From the NCBI RefSeq assembly GCF_000520975.1, contig NZ_JACB01000004.1, positions 124,001 to 188,000 on the forward strand: a stretch of 64,000 bases of DNA, in the 5' to 3' direction. A program made the position numbers and the translations under genes. A model generated the notes under the pieces. That model worked only from the letters and a program-made list of their open reading frames with translations. It was not told the origin of the DNA and searched no databases. This DNA comes from Aquimarina megaterium XH134 (GTDB lineage Bacteria > Bacteroidota > Bacteroidia > Flavobacteriales > Flavobacteriaceae). Of the stretch, positions 46,581 through 55,463 are shown in pieces (the stretch's first letter is position 1; every line of letters begins with the position of its first letter).

Positions 46581-46648
46581 GCTATCTGAGCGTAATCGAG
46601 AACTATTGTCTCTAATTACTATTTTTCGATTATGCTCGTGTTGATAGC
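46581..46648. terminator. Long hairpin after gap
   Basis: GCTATCTGAGCGTAATCGA (46581-46599) pairs with TCGATTATGCTCGTGTTGATAGC (46626-46648) with small mismatches and a 26-base loop, just after the gap stop. It may end the transcript or protect its 3' end; it lacks a T-run. Confidence 0.5.
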
Positions 46649-46715
46649 ATATTAAATTCAAAAGAATAAATGTTTAGTATTTATTCTATTTGCTAACCAC
46701 ATAACAAATTTTTAA

Positions 46716-47582
46716 ATGATTTTATTAGCTGATGGCGGTTCTACTAAATGCGATTGGATTCTTCTGGATGATGTAGGAGAAATCGTTTTTAAAACCCGTA
46801 CAGAAGGATTAAATCCTGCTGTATTCGAAAAATCTCTCTTAGAAGAAAGAGTTAGAAAAAACGACAAACTTTCTTCCTATCAAGATAAAATAGAGACTGT
46901 TCATTTTTATGGAGCAGGATGCGGTACAAAAAAACCAGCAGTAATGTTGAAAAAAATCTTTGAGGATTTTTTTGTTGGTGCAGAAGTTATCGTTAAAGAA
47001 GATATGGTTGCAGCAGTATATGCCGCTACAACAGAACCAGGGATTATATGTATTCTAGGAACAGGATCTAATAGTTGCTACTTTGATGGGGAAGATATTC
47101 ATATGTCTGTAGATTCTCTGGGATATATTCTTATGGATGAGGCTAGTGGAAATCACTTTGGAAAAAAACTAATACGTGATTATTACTATAAAAGAATGCC
47201 TCCCGAAATAGCATCAGAATTTGAAAAACGTTTTGACCTTTCTTCAGATTCAATTAAAGAAAACTTATACAAAAGAGAAAACCCTAATACATATCTGGCT
47301 TCTTTTGCAGAGTTTATTTTTACTAGTGAGCGCAACGGGTATTTTTATAAAATTATTACCGAAGGTATTCAGGAGTTTATAGAAACCAGAGTCCTGTGTT
47401 TTCCAGAATCACAACATGTACCAATACATTTTATTGGTTCGATAGCTCATTTTAGTGAAGACATTATAAGAGCAGCTGTCTGGCCATATCACCTAAAGGT
47501 TGGAAATATCGTAAGAAGACCTATTGATGGAATTATAGATTACTATCGCAATGAGGTAATTAAAAAAAAAAGTAAAGTCTGA
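46716..47582 (+). CDS. BadF/BadG-type ATPase, probable N-acetylglucosamine kinase
   Basis: An ASKHA-fold sugar kinase: phosphate-1 motif ILLADGGSTKCDWIL at the start, IICILGTGSNSCYF (phosphate-2) and FIGSIAHF (adenosine). It resembles Bacteroidota N-acetylglucosamine kinases of the BadF family. Substrate inferred from the family; the carbohydrate setting fits any hexosamine or hexose kinase. Confidence 0.75.
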   Translation: MILLADGGSTKCDWILLDDVGEIVFKTRTEGLNPAVFEKSLLEERVRKNDKLSSYQDKIETVHFYGAGCGTKKPAVMLKKIFEDFFVGAEVIVKEDMVAAVYAATTEPGIICILGTGSNSCYFDGEDIHMSVDSLGYILMDEASGNHFGKKLIRDYYYKRMPPEIASEFEKRFDLSSDSIKENLYKRENPNTYLASFAEFIFTSERNGYFYKIITEGIQEFIETRVLCFPESQHVPIHFIGSIAHFSEDIIRAAVWPYHLKVGNIVRRPIDGIIDYYRNEVIKKKSKV

Positions 47583-47589
47583 ATCTCTG

Positions 47590-48915
47590 TTATGAAATAG
47601 TATAATTCAAAATGATTCTACTTCCTTCATTAGGAATAGAGTTAATAAATATTCTTCCATTTATGTAGTTCATTCGTTCTTTCATAAAGAATAGGCCCAT
47701 TCCACCTTTTGCATTATTATTAGGTTTAGAAGGTATAGTATTAATATCGAATCCTGTCCCATCATCCTCAATAGTAATACTTAATAAAGAATTAGAATGG
47801 TTAATTGTTATTAGAATATAATTAGAATTTGCATATTTAATAGCATTGTTTACTGCTTCTTGAGTAACACGATATAGGTTAGTTTCAATTAGAGAATCGA
47901 ATCTCTGTTCAAAATTTGATTTATTCTCAAAAAGAATATTTTTACCAGTTAGTTTAGAAAGCTCCTTGGCCATTTTATCTAAAGCAATGCCAATCCCATA
48001 ATCTTTTAATTCGGGAGGAGTAAGATTAAATGTTGCAATTCGAGTTCCCTGAATTAAATTTTTTGATAATTGTTTTAACCCTTCAATTTTCTGATATGCT
48101 TTTTCTGTATTTTCGAGGTTAATAGATTCAATATTAAGCTTAAGTGCAGTAAGCATTTGCCCAATGCTATCATGAATCTCTTTGGCAATTCTTTTCCTTT
48201 CTTCTTCCTGGGCCTCTACAATTTGACTTGCATTTGATTTTTGTAATTCTTCTTTTTCTCTATATCTGTAAGCATTTAATCGTTCAATTTCAATTTGTGC
48301 TTCTTTTCGTTTAGAAATGTCAGAACATAATATAAGTCGTTCAGAGTTTCCGGATTCTTTAAAAATGGTAAGTATTGAAATATCTAACCAGATTTTTTGC
48401 CCTATACTGGTTTTTAACTCAAATTCTTCATTAAATACACTTCCTGAGCTTTGGGTTATAAGACCGAGTAATCTGTTTTTTTGAACTTCATTAAGATTAA
48501 TAAGATCGATGAGGTTTTTTCTTTCATAATCGTGCTCGATATTAAGTAATTTAGCAAAACGTTCGCTTAAGCTTATGATAGAACCTTTCTTAGAGATTCT
48601 TGCATATAAAATGGCCTTATTCATAGAATAGTTTAATGCTACTAATTCCTGAATTTTTTGATCTCTAGATGCTAGAGACTGTTCTGTTTGTTTCAGGTTT
48701 ACTTGCGAATTTAGCACAGACTGTTGTAATCGAACAATGAATGTATTTAGTTTTATAAATAGAATTCCCAGAATGATTAGAAGAACTATTAACGAGATCC
48801 ATAAATAGTTCTGGTTTATTACAGAAAAAAGCCCCAATACTGCTGTAGCAAGAGTTATTGTTATACCAATATAAAATAGGAGTTTTATTTTTTTAATATA
48901 TTGAGATATATTCAT
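47590..48915 (-). CDS. Sensor histidine kinase, NarX/NreB type
   Basis: Two membrane helices (about 12-32 and 35-55), a coiled coil, a PAS domain (about 115-205, EDGTGF-type sensing not apparent), then the HisKA_3 phosphoacceptor (ERKRIAKEIHDSIGQMLTAL, His in IHDS) and HATPase (YRVTQEAVNNAIKYA; IEDDGTGFD; GGMGLFFMKERM). This type pairs with NarL/FixJ response regulators. It is the last gene of the nirB operon, facing the RR gene at 52894 across the same cluster, so it probably senses nitrate/nitrite or nitrogen status. It converges with the kinase gene ending at 47582. Confidence 0.88.
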   Translation of the reverse strand: MNISQYIKKIKLLFYIGITITLATAVLGLFSVINQNYLWISLIVLLIILGILFIKLNTFIVRLQQSVLNSQVNLKQTEQSLASRDQKIQELVALNYSMNKAILYARISKKGSIISLSERFAKLLNIEHDYERKNLIDLINLNEVQKNRLLGLITQSSGSVFNEEFELKTSIGQKIWLDISILTIFKESGNSERLILCSDISKRKEAQIEIERLNAYRYREKEELQKSNASQIVEAQEEERKRIAKEIHDSIGQMLTALKLNIESINLENTEKAYQKIEGLKQLSKNLIQGTRIATFNLTPPELKDYGIGIALDKMAKELSKLTGKNILFENKSNFEQRFDSLIETNLYRVTQEAVNNAIKYANSNYILITINHSNSLLSITIEDDGTGFDINTIPSKPNNNAKGGMGLFFMKERMNYINGRIFINSIPNEGSRIILNYTIS

Positions 48916-48928
48916 TTGATCTCAAATT

Positions 48929-49516
48929 TTATCCATTTATTGCTTGTTTAATCAGATCTAAAGCTTTTTCAGAATACAAAAGCTGTAAAGCGGCTTTATG
49001 TCCTTTTTCAGACATTTTACGCCATGTCTTTTGTAAAATATCAATTACTTTTTCTTCAGTATGTTTTATTAAAAAATCTTCATAATAAAAATTAAGAAAG
49101 ACAAGGCAAATCACATCTTCAAGGGTTTGCGTTTCTTCATCTTTTTTTAATTTTTTCTTTTGAAGCAAAAAAGAAACTCTATTTATAGTTTCTATGTCAT
49201 AACCTATGTGTTGAAGGATTTCTGATGCTTTTTTAGCATGAAACTTTTTTAAATCTTCTCTCCATTTTAGATAACCTGTTCGATCCATTACATAGTTAGA
49301 ACGAGGAATCTCCCATCGACAAATATGTTGAGAACGAGCAGCTAGTTTTAACGCATCAGAAGCTTCTGGATCAAATGTTTCTAGTGTTTGTGTCATTCGC
49401 TGTCCATAAATTAATTCTTTGGGTATAAGACTCCCGTTTACGTCTTCTGTATTGGGATCTTGAGTATTTGCTTTATCAAATAATGTATAAGCTTCAGTTA
49501 ATTTTTTAACAGACAT
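48929..49516 (-). CDS. DUF4202 family protein
   Basis: A 195-residue helical protein with SQHICRWEIPRSNY near residue 85 and YLKWREDLKKFHAKKA near 105, then FLNFYYEDFLIKH; these mark DUF4202 as I remember it. The His/Arg-rich pattern is reminiscent of HD-like proteins. Its function is unknown, but it is 13 bases upstream of the histidine kinase and just after nirD in the nitrite reductase operon. Confidence 0.8.
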   Translation of the reverse strand: MSVKKLTEAYTLFDKANTQDPNTEDVNGSLIPKELIYGQRMTQTLETFDPEASDALKLAARSQHICRWEIPRSNYVMDRTGYLKWREDLKKFHAKKASEILQHIGYDIETINRVSFLLQKKKLKKDEETQTLEDVICLVFLNFYYEDFLIKHTEEKVIDILQKTWRKMSEKGHKAALQLLYSEKALDLIKQAING

Positions 49517-49595
49517 AGTGTTTTGTATATTGATATTCTAACAAAGTTAGAGTTTTTTGGATCAGGATGTATGATTGCGAATCAAATAATCCTTT

Positions 49596-49973
49596 CTATT
49601 CTACAAAACCAACAAACACGTTGTCGTCTTCTATTTTTACTGGATATATAGCGATAGGAGTGAGATCTCCGTCTAGATTTTTACCAGTATCTAATGAAAA
49701 TGTTTTTTTATGCATTGGGCATGCTATTTTTGGCACCCCGTTCTGGTCGCCTGTCATCCCTCTGCTTAGAACCATTTCCATTTTATGTGGGCATACATTC
49801 TGGCAGGCATACCAGGCATTTTTTCTTTCAAAATTAAAAATTGCAATTTGCTTGTTTTTATATTTAATGCATGCGCCACTATTTTTTAGAAAGTCGCTCA
49901 CCTTTCCTGCTTCAAACCAAATTGTAACATTTTCTATTGTAGTGGTTTTGTATATTTCTAATATTTCTTCCAT
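49596..49973 (-). CDS. nirD: Nitrite reductase (NADH) small subunit
   Basis: It is the Rieske-like partner of NirB. The Rieske ligand pattern is kept: CPHKME (Cys-Pro-His) and CPMHKK (Cys-Pro-Met-His), so it can hold a [2Fe-2S] cluster, whereas some NirD proteins lack these residues. 125 residues. It follows nirB by 15 bases and precedes DUF4202. Confidence 0.9.
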   Translation of the reverse strand: MEEILEIYKTTTIENVTIWFEAGKVSDFLKNSGACIKYKNKQIAIFNFERKNAWYACQNVCPHKMEMVLSRGMTGDQNGVPKIACPMHKKTFSLDTGKNLDGDLTPIAIYPVKIEDDNVFVGFVE

Positions 49974-49988
49974 ACTGTTTTTTCTATT

Positions 49989-52505
49989 TTATTTCCAAGG
50001 CTCTGGCATTTTTTGATCCCTTAGAGGAACGAATACAAGGTTGTTATCGGTTTCATCGCTGTTTACAAAATGATTAAATCGTTTCATGATTTCCTTGTCT
50101 TGTATAGCTTGAGTCCATTCACATTTAAATGATCCAACAAGAGTTTTCATTTCACTTTCAAGTTCCTCAACAATGTCAAGTTTATTGTGAATTATTACTT
50201 GTTTTAGATATTCGATACCTCCTTCAAGCTTATCTAACCACTTTGCAGTTCTCTCTAGCGGAGCAGCAGTTCTAATATAGAACATGAGGAATCGATCAAG
50301 ATACCTAATTACGGTTTCATTATCTATTTGTTCTGCCAGGAGTTCGGCGTGCTTTGGATTGGCGCCTCCATTTCCACAGATATATAGATTCCAGCCTCCT
50401 TCTACTGCGATAACTCCAAAATCTTTACATCTTGCTTCTGCGCATTCTCTTATACATCCAGATACTCCTCCTTTTATTTTATGTGGAGATCTAAGACCTT
50501 TATAGCGCTCTTCGAGTTCTATTGCAAAACTTACACTTTCATCCATCCCATATCTACACCAGGTAGATCCTACACAACTTTTTACCGTTCGTAAAGATTT
50601 TCCATATGCATGACCACTTTCAAATCCGTAATTAATTAGATCTTCCCATATTTTTGGAAGTTGGTCTAACCGAGCTCCAAAAAAATCTACTCGCTGCCCC
50701 CCTGTTATCTTAGTATAGAGATCATACTTTTTGCCTATTTTACCAAGAGCAATTAGTTTTTCTGGAGTGATTTCTCCTCCTGGAATTCTCGGTACCACAG
50801 AATACGTCCCATTACGTTGAATATTAGCCAAAAATCGATCATTAGAATCTTGTATTGTAGTTTCTTCATTGGCAGTATCTGCATAGATACTAGCCATGAT
50901 CGAGGCGATTACAGGTTTGCATACTTCGCATCCGTCTCCTTTACCGTAATTATCTAGTATCTGATTATATTTTCTATATCCTTTTAATTTTATGATATCA
51001 AAAAGTTCTTGTCTATTATATTCGAAATGCTCACATATTATATCATTTACCTTTCTTCCCAGTGATTTAAGAGTAGCATCTACTAAATCTTTTACCATTG
51101 GTTTACACCCTCCACAACCCGTTCCTGCTTTGGTACAGGAAATTACATCTCCAAGATCATTACAAGAGCCATCCTGAATAGCGCTGCATATGACATTTTT
51201 ACTCACACTTTCGCATGAACAAATCTGGGCATCATCTGGGAGATCCATTACATCTCCTAACAAAGAACTATTATCATCATTACGATTTCCTAAAATTAAA
51301 TCTTCAGGATTTTCGGGTAGAGTCATTGCGGTATTATAAATCTGAAATAATGAATTGTAATCTGATGAATCCCCAACCAAAATCCCCCCTAAAAGTTTAG
51401 AGCTCTCTTTAGATATATTGATTCGTTTATAAATTCCTTTACGTTTATTTTTATATATAATGGTATCAACATTTTCACCTTCATGAAGAGCGTTACCAAA
51501 ACTAGCTACTTCTGTTCCTATAAGTTTCAGTTGAGTAGACATATCGATATCTGCCTTCATAATATTTTTGGTATTACCTGTGATTTGTGATACAGCTACA
51601 TCGGCCATATCATAACCAGGGGCGACAAGCCCGTAGATCATTTTGTTATAAAGAGCGACTTCACCTATGGCATAAATATGATCATCTGAAGTTTTCATGG
51701 TGTTATCTACAATAATTCCACCACGAATTCCCGTTGCTAATTTGCATTCTTTAGCAATTTCATCGCGTGGACGAATACCAGCCGAGACGACTAACATGTC
51801 TACTTTTAGCTCACTACCGTCTACATATTTTAAACCTTCGATAACATGATCCCCTTCTATATTTTTAGTTTGTTTACCCAGATGAATATGTAACCCAAGT
51901 TCTTCAATTTTAGCTTTCAGCATATCGCTACCTCCCTGATCAAGTTGTCTGGGCATTAATCTTGGTGCAAATTCTACCACATGGGCTTGCAATCCTAATT
52001 CTTTTACAGCATTAGCAGCTTCGAGACCTAATAACCCTCCACCTAATACTGCAGCTTGATTTTTTCCCTCAGATTTTAGTTTTTTGGCATAATACTTTAT
52101 AGCTTCGAGATCTTCGATAGTTCTATATACAAACACTCCTTCTTTTTCTACACCTGGGATAGGAGGGACAAATGCAGATGACCCTGTAGCTAAGACCAGA
52201 TAGTCATAAGAATATTTTTCGCCTCTATGATTAATTACAGCTTTTTCTTTTTTATTGATTTTAGTGATCATTTCAGAAATATGAAGATCAATATTGTTTT
52301 CTTCGTACCATGTAGTTGAAGACAGGCTTAAATCTTCTGCCGATTTTCCGGCATAGTATTCACTTAAATGTACACGATCATATGCTCTTCTTGGCTCTTC
52401 TCCAAAAACTGTAAGCTTATAATTATGGAACTTTTCAGAGGCTACAAACTTTTCACAAAATTTATAACCTACCATTCCGTTGCCTATTACTACTACCTTT
52501 TTCAT
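49989..52505 (-). CDS. nirB: Assimilatory nitrite reductase (NADH) large subunit
   Basis: It reduces nitrite to ammonium with NADH, FAD, [4Fe-4S] and siroheme. Domains: FAD/NAD reductase (VVVIGNGMVGYKFCEKF; LGGGLLGLEAANAVKEL), BFD-like [2Fe-2S] (CSCESVSKN ... GTGCGGCKP), a second BFD-like part (GDGCEVCKP), ferredoxin-like half-domain (RIPGGEITPEKLIALGKIGK), and the siroheme Cys set SCVGSTWCRYG and GCIRECAEARC. 838 residues is standard. The first gene of the minus-strand operon nirB-nirD-DUF4202-kinase. Confidence 0.96.
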   Translation of the reverse strand: MKKVVVIGNGMVGYKFCEKFVASEKFHNYKLTVFGEEPRRAYDRVHLSEYYAGKSAEDLSLSSTTWYEENNIDLHISEMITKINKKEKAVINHRGEKYSYDYLVLATGSSAFVPPIPGVEKEGVFVYRTIEDLEAIKYYAKKLKSEGKNQAAVLGGGLLGLEAANAVKELGLQAHVVEFAPRLMPRQLDQGGSDMLKAKIEELGLHIHLGKQTKNIEGDHVIEGLKYVDGSELKVDMLVVSAGIRPRDEIAKECKLATGIRGGIIVDNTMKTSDDHIYAIGEVALYNKMIYGLVAPGYDMADVAVSQITGNTKNIMKADIDMSTQLKLIGTEVASFGNALHEGENVDTIIYKNKRKGIYKRINISKESSKLLGGILVGDSSDYNSLFQIYNTAMTLPENPEDLILGNRNDDNSSLLGDVMDLPDDAQICSCESVSKNVICSAIQDGSCNDLGDVISCTKAGTGCGGCKPMVKDLVDATLKSLGRKVNDIICEHFEYNRQELFDIIKLKGYRKYNQILDNYGKGDGCEVCKPVIASIMASIYADTANEETTIQDSNDRFLANIQRNGTYSVVPRIPGGEITPEKLIALGKIGKKYDLYTKITGGQRVDFFGARLDQLPKIWEDLINYGFESGHAYGKSLRTVKSCVGSTWCRYGMDESVSFAIELEERYKGLRSPHKIKGGVSGCIRECAEARCKDFGVIAVEGGWNLYICGNGGANPKHAELLAEQIDNETVIRYLDRFLMFYIRTAAPLERTAKWLDKLEGGIEYLKQVIIHNKLDIVEELESEMKTLVGSFKCEWTQAIQDKEIMKRFNHFVNSDETDNNLVFVPLRDQKMPEPWK

Positions 52506-52524
52506 AAATTACGTATTTAAAATT

Positions 52525-52574
52525 CAAAATTAAGTATTAATACGTATTATTGTGATAAGAATTACGTAATTATG
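52525..52574 (-). promoter_or_regulatory. nirB promoter with GTATTAATAC box
   Basis: On the minus strand: AATACGTATTAATACT then TAATTTTG, a perfect TANNTTTG -7 element (52525-52532), with GTATTAATAC at 52534-52543 and TACGTA at 52541-52546. Another TACGTA lies at 52564-52569 with an AATTACGTAATT context, and one at 52510-52515 in the 5' leader. The same box-promoter combination occurs before narK and nasA. The rest of the 52506-52893 gap is AT-rich without an ORF. Confidence 0.7.
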
Positions 52575-52893
52575 AGTATAACAAATTGAGAATCTCTAAA
52601 AAATATGCATAGAGTTTTATAAAATCTATTTCACATAATTTTGTTTAGAAAGAATTGTTTTTCTTTTTTTGAAGACCTGAAACTGGCCATAAAATCTGTT
52701 TTGAAAAACTGTTTGCAGTAAGAGTATTTCAATTTCAATAGTTTTAAATACTTCTGTTTGTGAACATGGTTAATTCTGTTTTTTTGAATACAAATCCAAG
52801 TACAACTACTTAGTCGTTTTTGAAATATTCATATCTTTGAACATAGAGATAGTTTTTCTCTCAAAGAAAGTATAATATATTATAACAAATTGT

Positions 52894-53586
52894 ATGGTTA
52901 GGATTGTATTGGTAGATGATCATTTTTTGGTAAGAGATGGTATAAGAGCTCTTTTAGAAGATGAGGAACAATACGAAGTAGTTGGAGAAGCTTCGGATGG
53001 AATTGAAGCTATTGAACTCGTGCAATCCCTACAACCAGATATCGTAATTTGCGATATTAGAATGCCTGAAATATCTGGGATTGAGACCGTGCAAAAACTA
53101 ACATCACTTGGTGTGTCTTCTAAAGCTATTATGCTATCTATGCATGATTCTGATGAATATATCTTACAATCTATAAATGCTGGAGCAGAAGGGTATCTTC
53201 TAAAAGGTGCTAGTAAAGATGAATTTCTTAAAGCACTTTCAGTAGTGAGTAAAGGAGAAAAATATTTTAGTGGAGATGTGTCTTCTATCTTGATTAAAAA
53301 AATAAAGGGAGGAGATAATATATCTTCCGATTATGCATCTTTATCAAAGGATACCATATCAATAAAATCTAAAATAACTACACAGAATCCTTTTGATTTA
53401 ACAAAGAGAGAAAATCAAATACTTCGTTTAGCTATTTCGGGAAAAACAAATAAAGATATAGCAGAAACACTCGATATTAGTAAGCGAACTACAGAAGTAC
53501 ATCGATTTAATTTGATGAAAAAAATGAAAGTGAAAAATATATTGGAGCTGAGTAACAAGGCCAAAAAATATGGCATGATTGATTAA
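52894..53586 (+). CDS. NarL/FixJ-type response regulator
   Basis: A receiver domain with phosphoacceptor Asp54 in VICDIRMPEISG and acidic pair in VDDH, plus a C-terminal LuxR-type helix-turn-helix (LTKRENQILRLAISGKTNKD, then AETLDISKRTTEVHRF). 230 residues. It is transcribed divergently from the nirB operon that contains the kinase, so the kinase-regulator pair brackets the nitrite genes. Likely sites are the boxes before nirB, narK and nasA. Confidence 0.9.
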   Translation: MVRIVLVDDHFLVRDGIRALLEDEEQYEVVGEASDGIEAIELVQSLQPDIVICDIRMPEISGIETVQKLTSLGVSSKAIMLSMHDSDEYILQSINAGAEGYLLKGASKDEFLKALSVVSKGEKYFSGDVSSILIKKIKGGDNISSDYASLSKDTISIKSKITTQNPFDLTKRENQILRLAISGKTNKDIAETLDISKRTTEVHRFNLMKKMKVKNILELSNKAKKYGMID

Positions 53587-53676
53587 AGATTTACTTCATT
53601 CTTCTGTATTGTAAAATTGACAATTATCTTCAAAGTTTTTGTCGAATATTTAATTTTGAGAAGATATATTTTGTAA

Positions 53677-53740
53677 TACGTAATTCTTGTATGAATTACG
53701 TATTTTTTAATTTAAAAATAAGTATTTATACTTAGTTTTG
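53677..53740 (+). promoter_or_regulatory. narK promoter with TACGTA boxes
   Basis: TACGTA at 53677-53682 and 53697-53702 (20 bp apart), then AAGTATTTATACT followed directly by the -7 element TAGTTTTG at 53733-53740. The AGTATTTATACT part is a variant of the GTATTAATAC box, and the spacing to the -7 is the same as in nasA. Confidence 0.7.
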
Positions 53741-53805
53741 ATTTGAATTTATATATTCACTGGTTGATTGAAACCAGAATATAACGAATCTAAAAACAAG
53801 GAATT

Positions 53806-55206
53806 ATGAATACTTATAGTAAATCTACGACTCTAAATTTATTAAATTATAAAAGTGTATCTATCCGAACCTTTTGGATCACGTCGATCGCTTTCTTTTT
53901 GTGTTTTTTTGCCTGGTTTGGTATTGTACCATTTATGCCCGATGTAATTAAAGATTTGGGATTAACTCCAGATGAGAAATGGAATTCTATTATTGTAGCA
54001 GTATCAGGAACTATTTTTGCGAGATTATTGATCGGTAAATTGTGTGATAGGTATGGGCCACGTATTTGTTATACATGGTTGCTAATTTTTGGGGCAGTAC
54101 CAGTGATTTTACTTGGGTTTGTCCAAACTCCAATTCAATTTATTATATGCAGGCTATTTATTGGTTTTATTGGTGCTTCATTTGTAATTACTCAATTTCA
54201 TACTTCTATTATGTTTGCTCCTAATATAGTTGGGACAGCAAATGCGACATCTGCTGGATGGGGAAACTTGGGCGGGGGAGTTAATAGACTAGGAATGCCA
54301 CTTATTGCAGCGACTGTTGTTAGTTTTGGTGTAGCAGAAACTGATGCCTGGAGATATTGTATGATCATTGCTGGAATTACTTGTTTTTTAATGGGTGTGA
54401 TATATTTCTTTTTTACTAAGGATACTCCTAACGGAAACTTTTCAGAATTGAAAGCTAAAGGAGAATTTATAAGGTTTAAAAAAGATGAAGTTAGTTTCTT
54501 GATGGCTATCCAGGATTATAGAGTTTGGATACTTTTTATAGTCTATGCTGCGTGTTTTGGTATGGAATTAACAGTTTATGGAACTATGGACGATTATCTT
54601 CAGAATACATTTCAACTTGAAAGAATTACAGCAGGAAATATTGTATTGTCATTTGCGTTGATGAATATTTTTGCAAGAACCCTGGGGGGAGTTTTTGGGG
54701 ATAAGTTTGGGAAAATGAAAGGTCTAAGAGGACGTGTTTTATTTCTTGCAATTATTTTGGGAATTGAAGGGATTATGTTGTCTCTATTTTCGGGAATGAA
54801 TGAGTTGACTTTAGGAATTATATTTTTGATAGGTTTTAGTCTTACGGTTCAAATGGCAGAAGGAGCTACTTTTTCGGTTGTACCTTTTATTAATAAGAAA
54901 GCAATTGGATCTATTTCTGGTATTGTTGGCGCGGGAGGAAATGTAGGTGCTTTTGTAGCTGCATTCGTGCTAAAATCAAAATCTGCGGTGGCAGAGAAGA
55001 AAGCAATAGCCGATAATCAAGATTTTAGTCAGGAAGCTATACAAGCAGCTCAAACTTTTGCTTCATCTGAAGCAGTATCTAGTGGATATTTTACTATTGG
55101 AATTTTTGTGATTTTTACTGCAGTTATCTCACTTATGATTAAGTTTTCAACAGAAGATGAGAAAGCAGTTGCAAGAGAAATGAAAAGTACTCCTGTATAT
55201 AGTTAA
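53806..55206 (+). CDS. narK: Nitrate/nitrite MFS transporter
   Basis: About 12 membrane helices with the nitrate-porter signatures GWGNLGGGVNRLGMPL and the second GAGGNVGAFVAAFVLK region, plus ITQFHTSIMFAPNIVG. 466 residues. It brings nitrate into the cytoplasm for the reductase encoded next. It is the first gene in the plus-strand part of the cluster with its own promoter, and sits 220 bases after the response regulator. Confidence 0.92.
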   Translation: MNTYSKSTTLNLLNYKSVSIRTFWITSIAFFLCFFAWFGIVPFMPDVIKDLGLTPDEKWNSIIVAVSGTIFARLLIGKLCDRYGPRICYTWLLIFGAVPVILLGFVQTPIQFIICRLFIGFIGASFVITQFHTSIMFAPNIVGTANATSAGWGNLGGGVNRLGMPLIAATVVSFGVAETDAWRYCMIIAGITCFLMGVIYFFFTKDTPNGNFSELKAKGEFIRFKKDEVSFLMAIQDYRVWILFIVYAACFGMELTVYGTMDDYLQNTFQLERITAGNIVLSFALMNIFARTLGGVFGDKFGKMKGLRGRVLFLAIILGIEGIMLSLFSGMNELTLGIIFLIGFSLTVQMAEGATFSVVPFINKKAIGSISGIVGAGGNVGAFVAAFVLKSKSAVAEKKAIADNQDFSQEAIQAAQTFASSEAVSSGYFTIGIFVIFTAVISLMIKFSTEDEKAVAREMKSTPVYS

Positions 55207-55409
55207 TAAATAATACAACTCTGAATAAATGCTAGGGTATTTATGAGTTTTTATGTAGTTAATTATAAAATATTAGTCACCTTTTTTATGAGAGATTTAA
55301 TAAAATAAACCTTCTATAACCTCAAAATCTATTTTTAAACTATAGTATTTTATTGAATTGATAATTCTTTTGATTCAAACATAGAAAAAGGTTATGAAAC
55401 TATGGTGAA

Positions 55410-55431
55410 TACGTATTAATACTTAGTTTTG
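55410..55431 (+). promoter_or_regulatory. nasA promoter with GTATTAATAC box
   Basis: AATACGTATTAATACT followed by TAGTTTTG (55424-55431), a perfect TANNTTTG -7. The box is identical over 16 bases to the one before nirB. It lies 33 bases before the proposed ATG of the nitrate reductase gene. Confidence 0.72.
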
Positions 55432-55463
55432 ATATAAAGAAATTGTGCATTAAACTATATCTT

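Noticed and set aside
55443..55463. GTG start seven codons upstream in the nitrate reductase frame
   Set aside because: The ATG at 55464 starts the family's N-terminus a few residues before TCSYCGVGCG.
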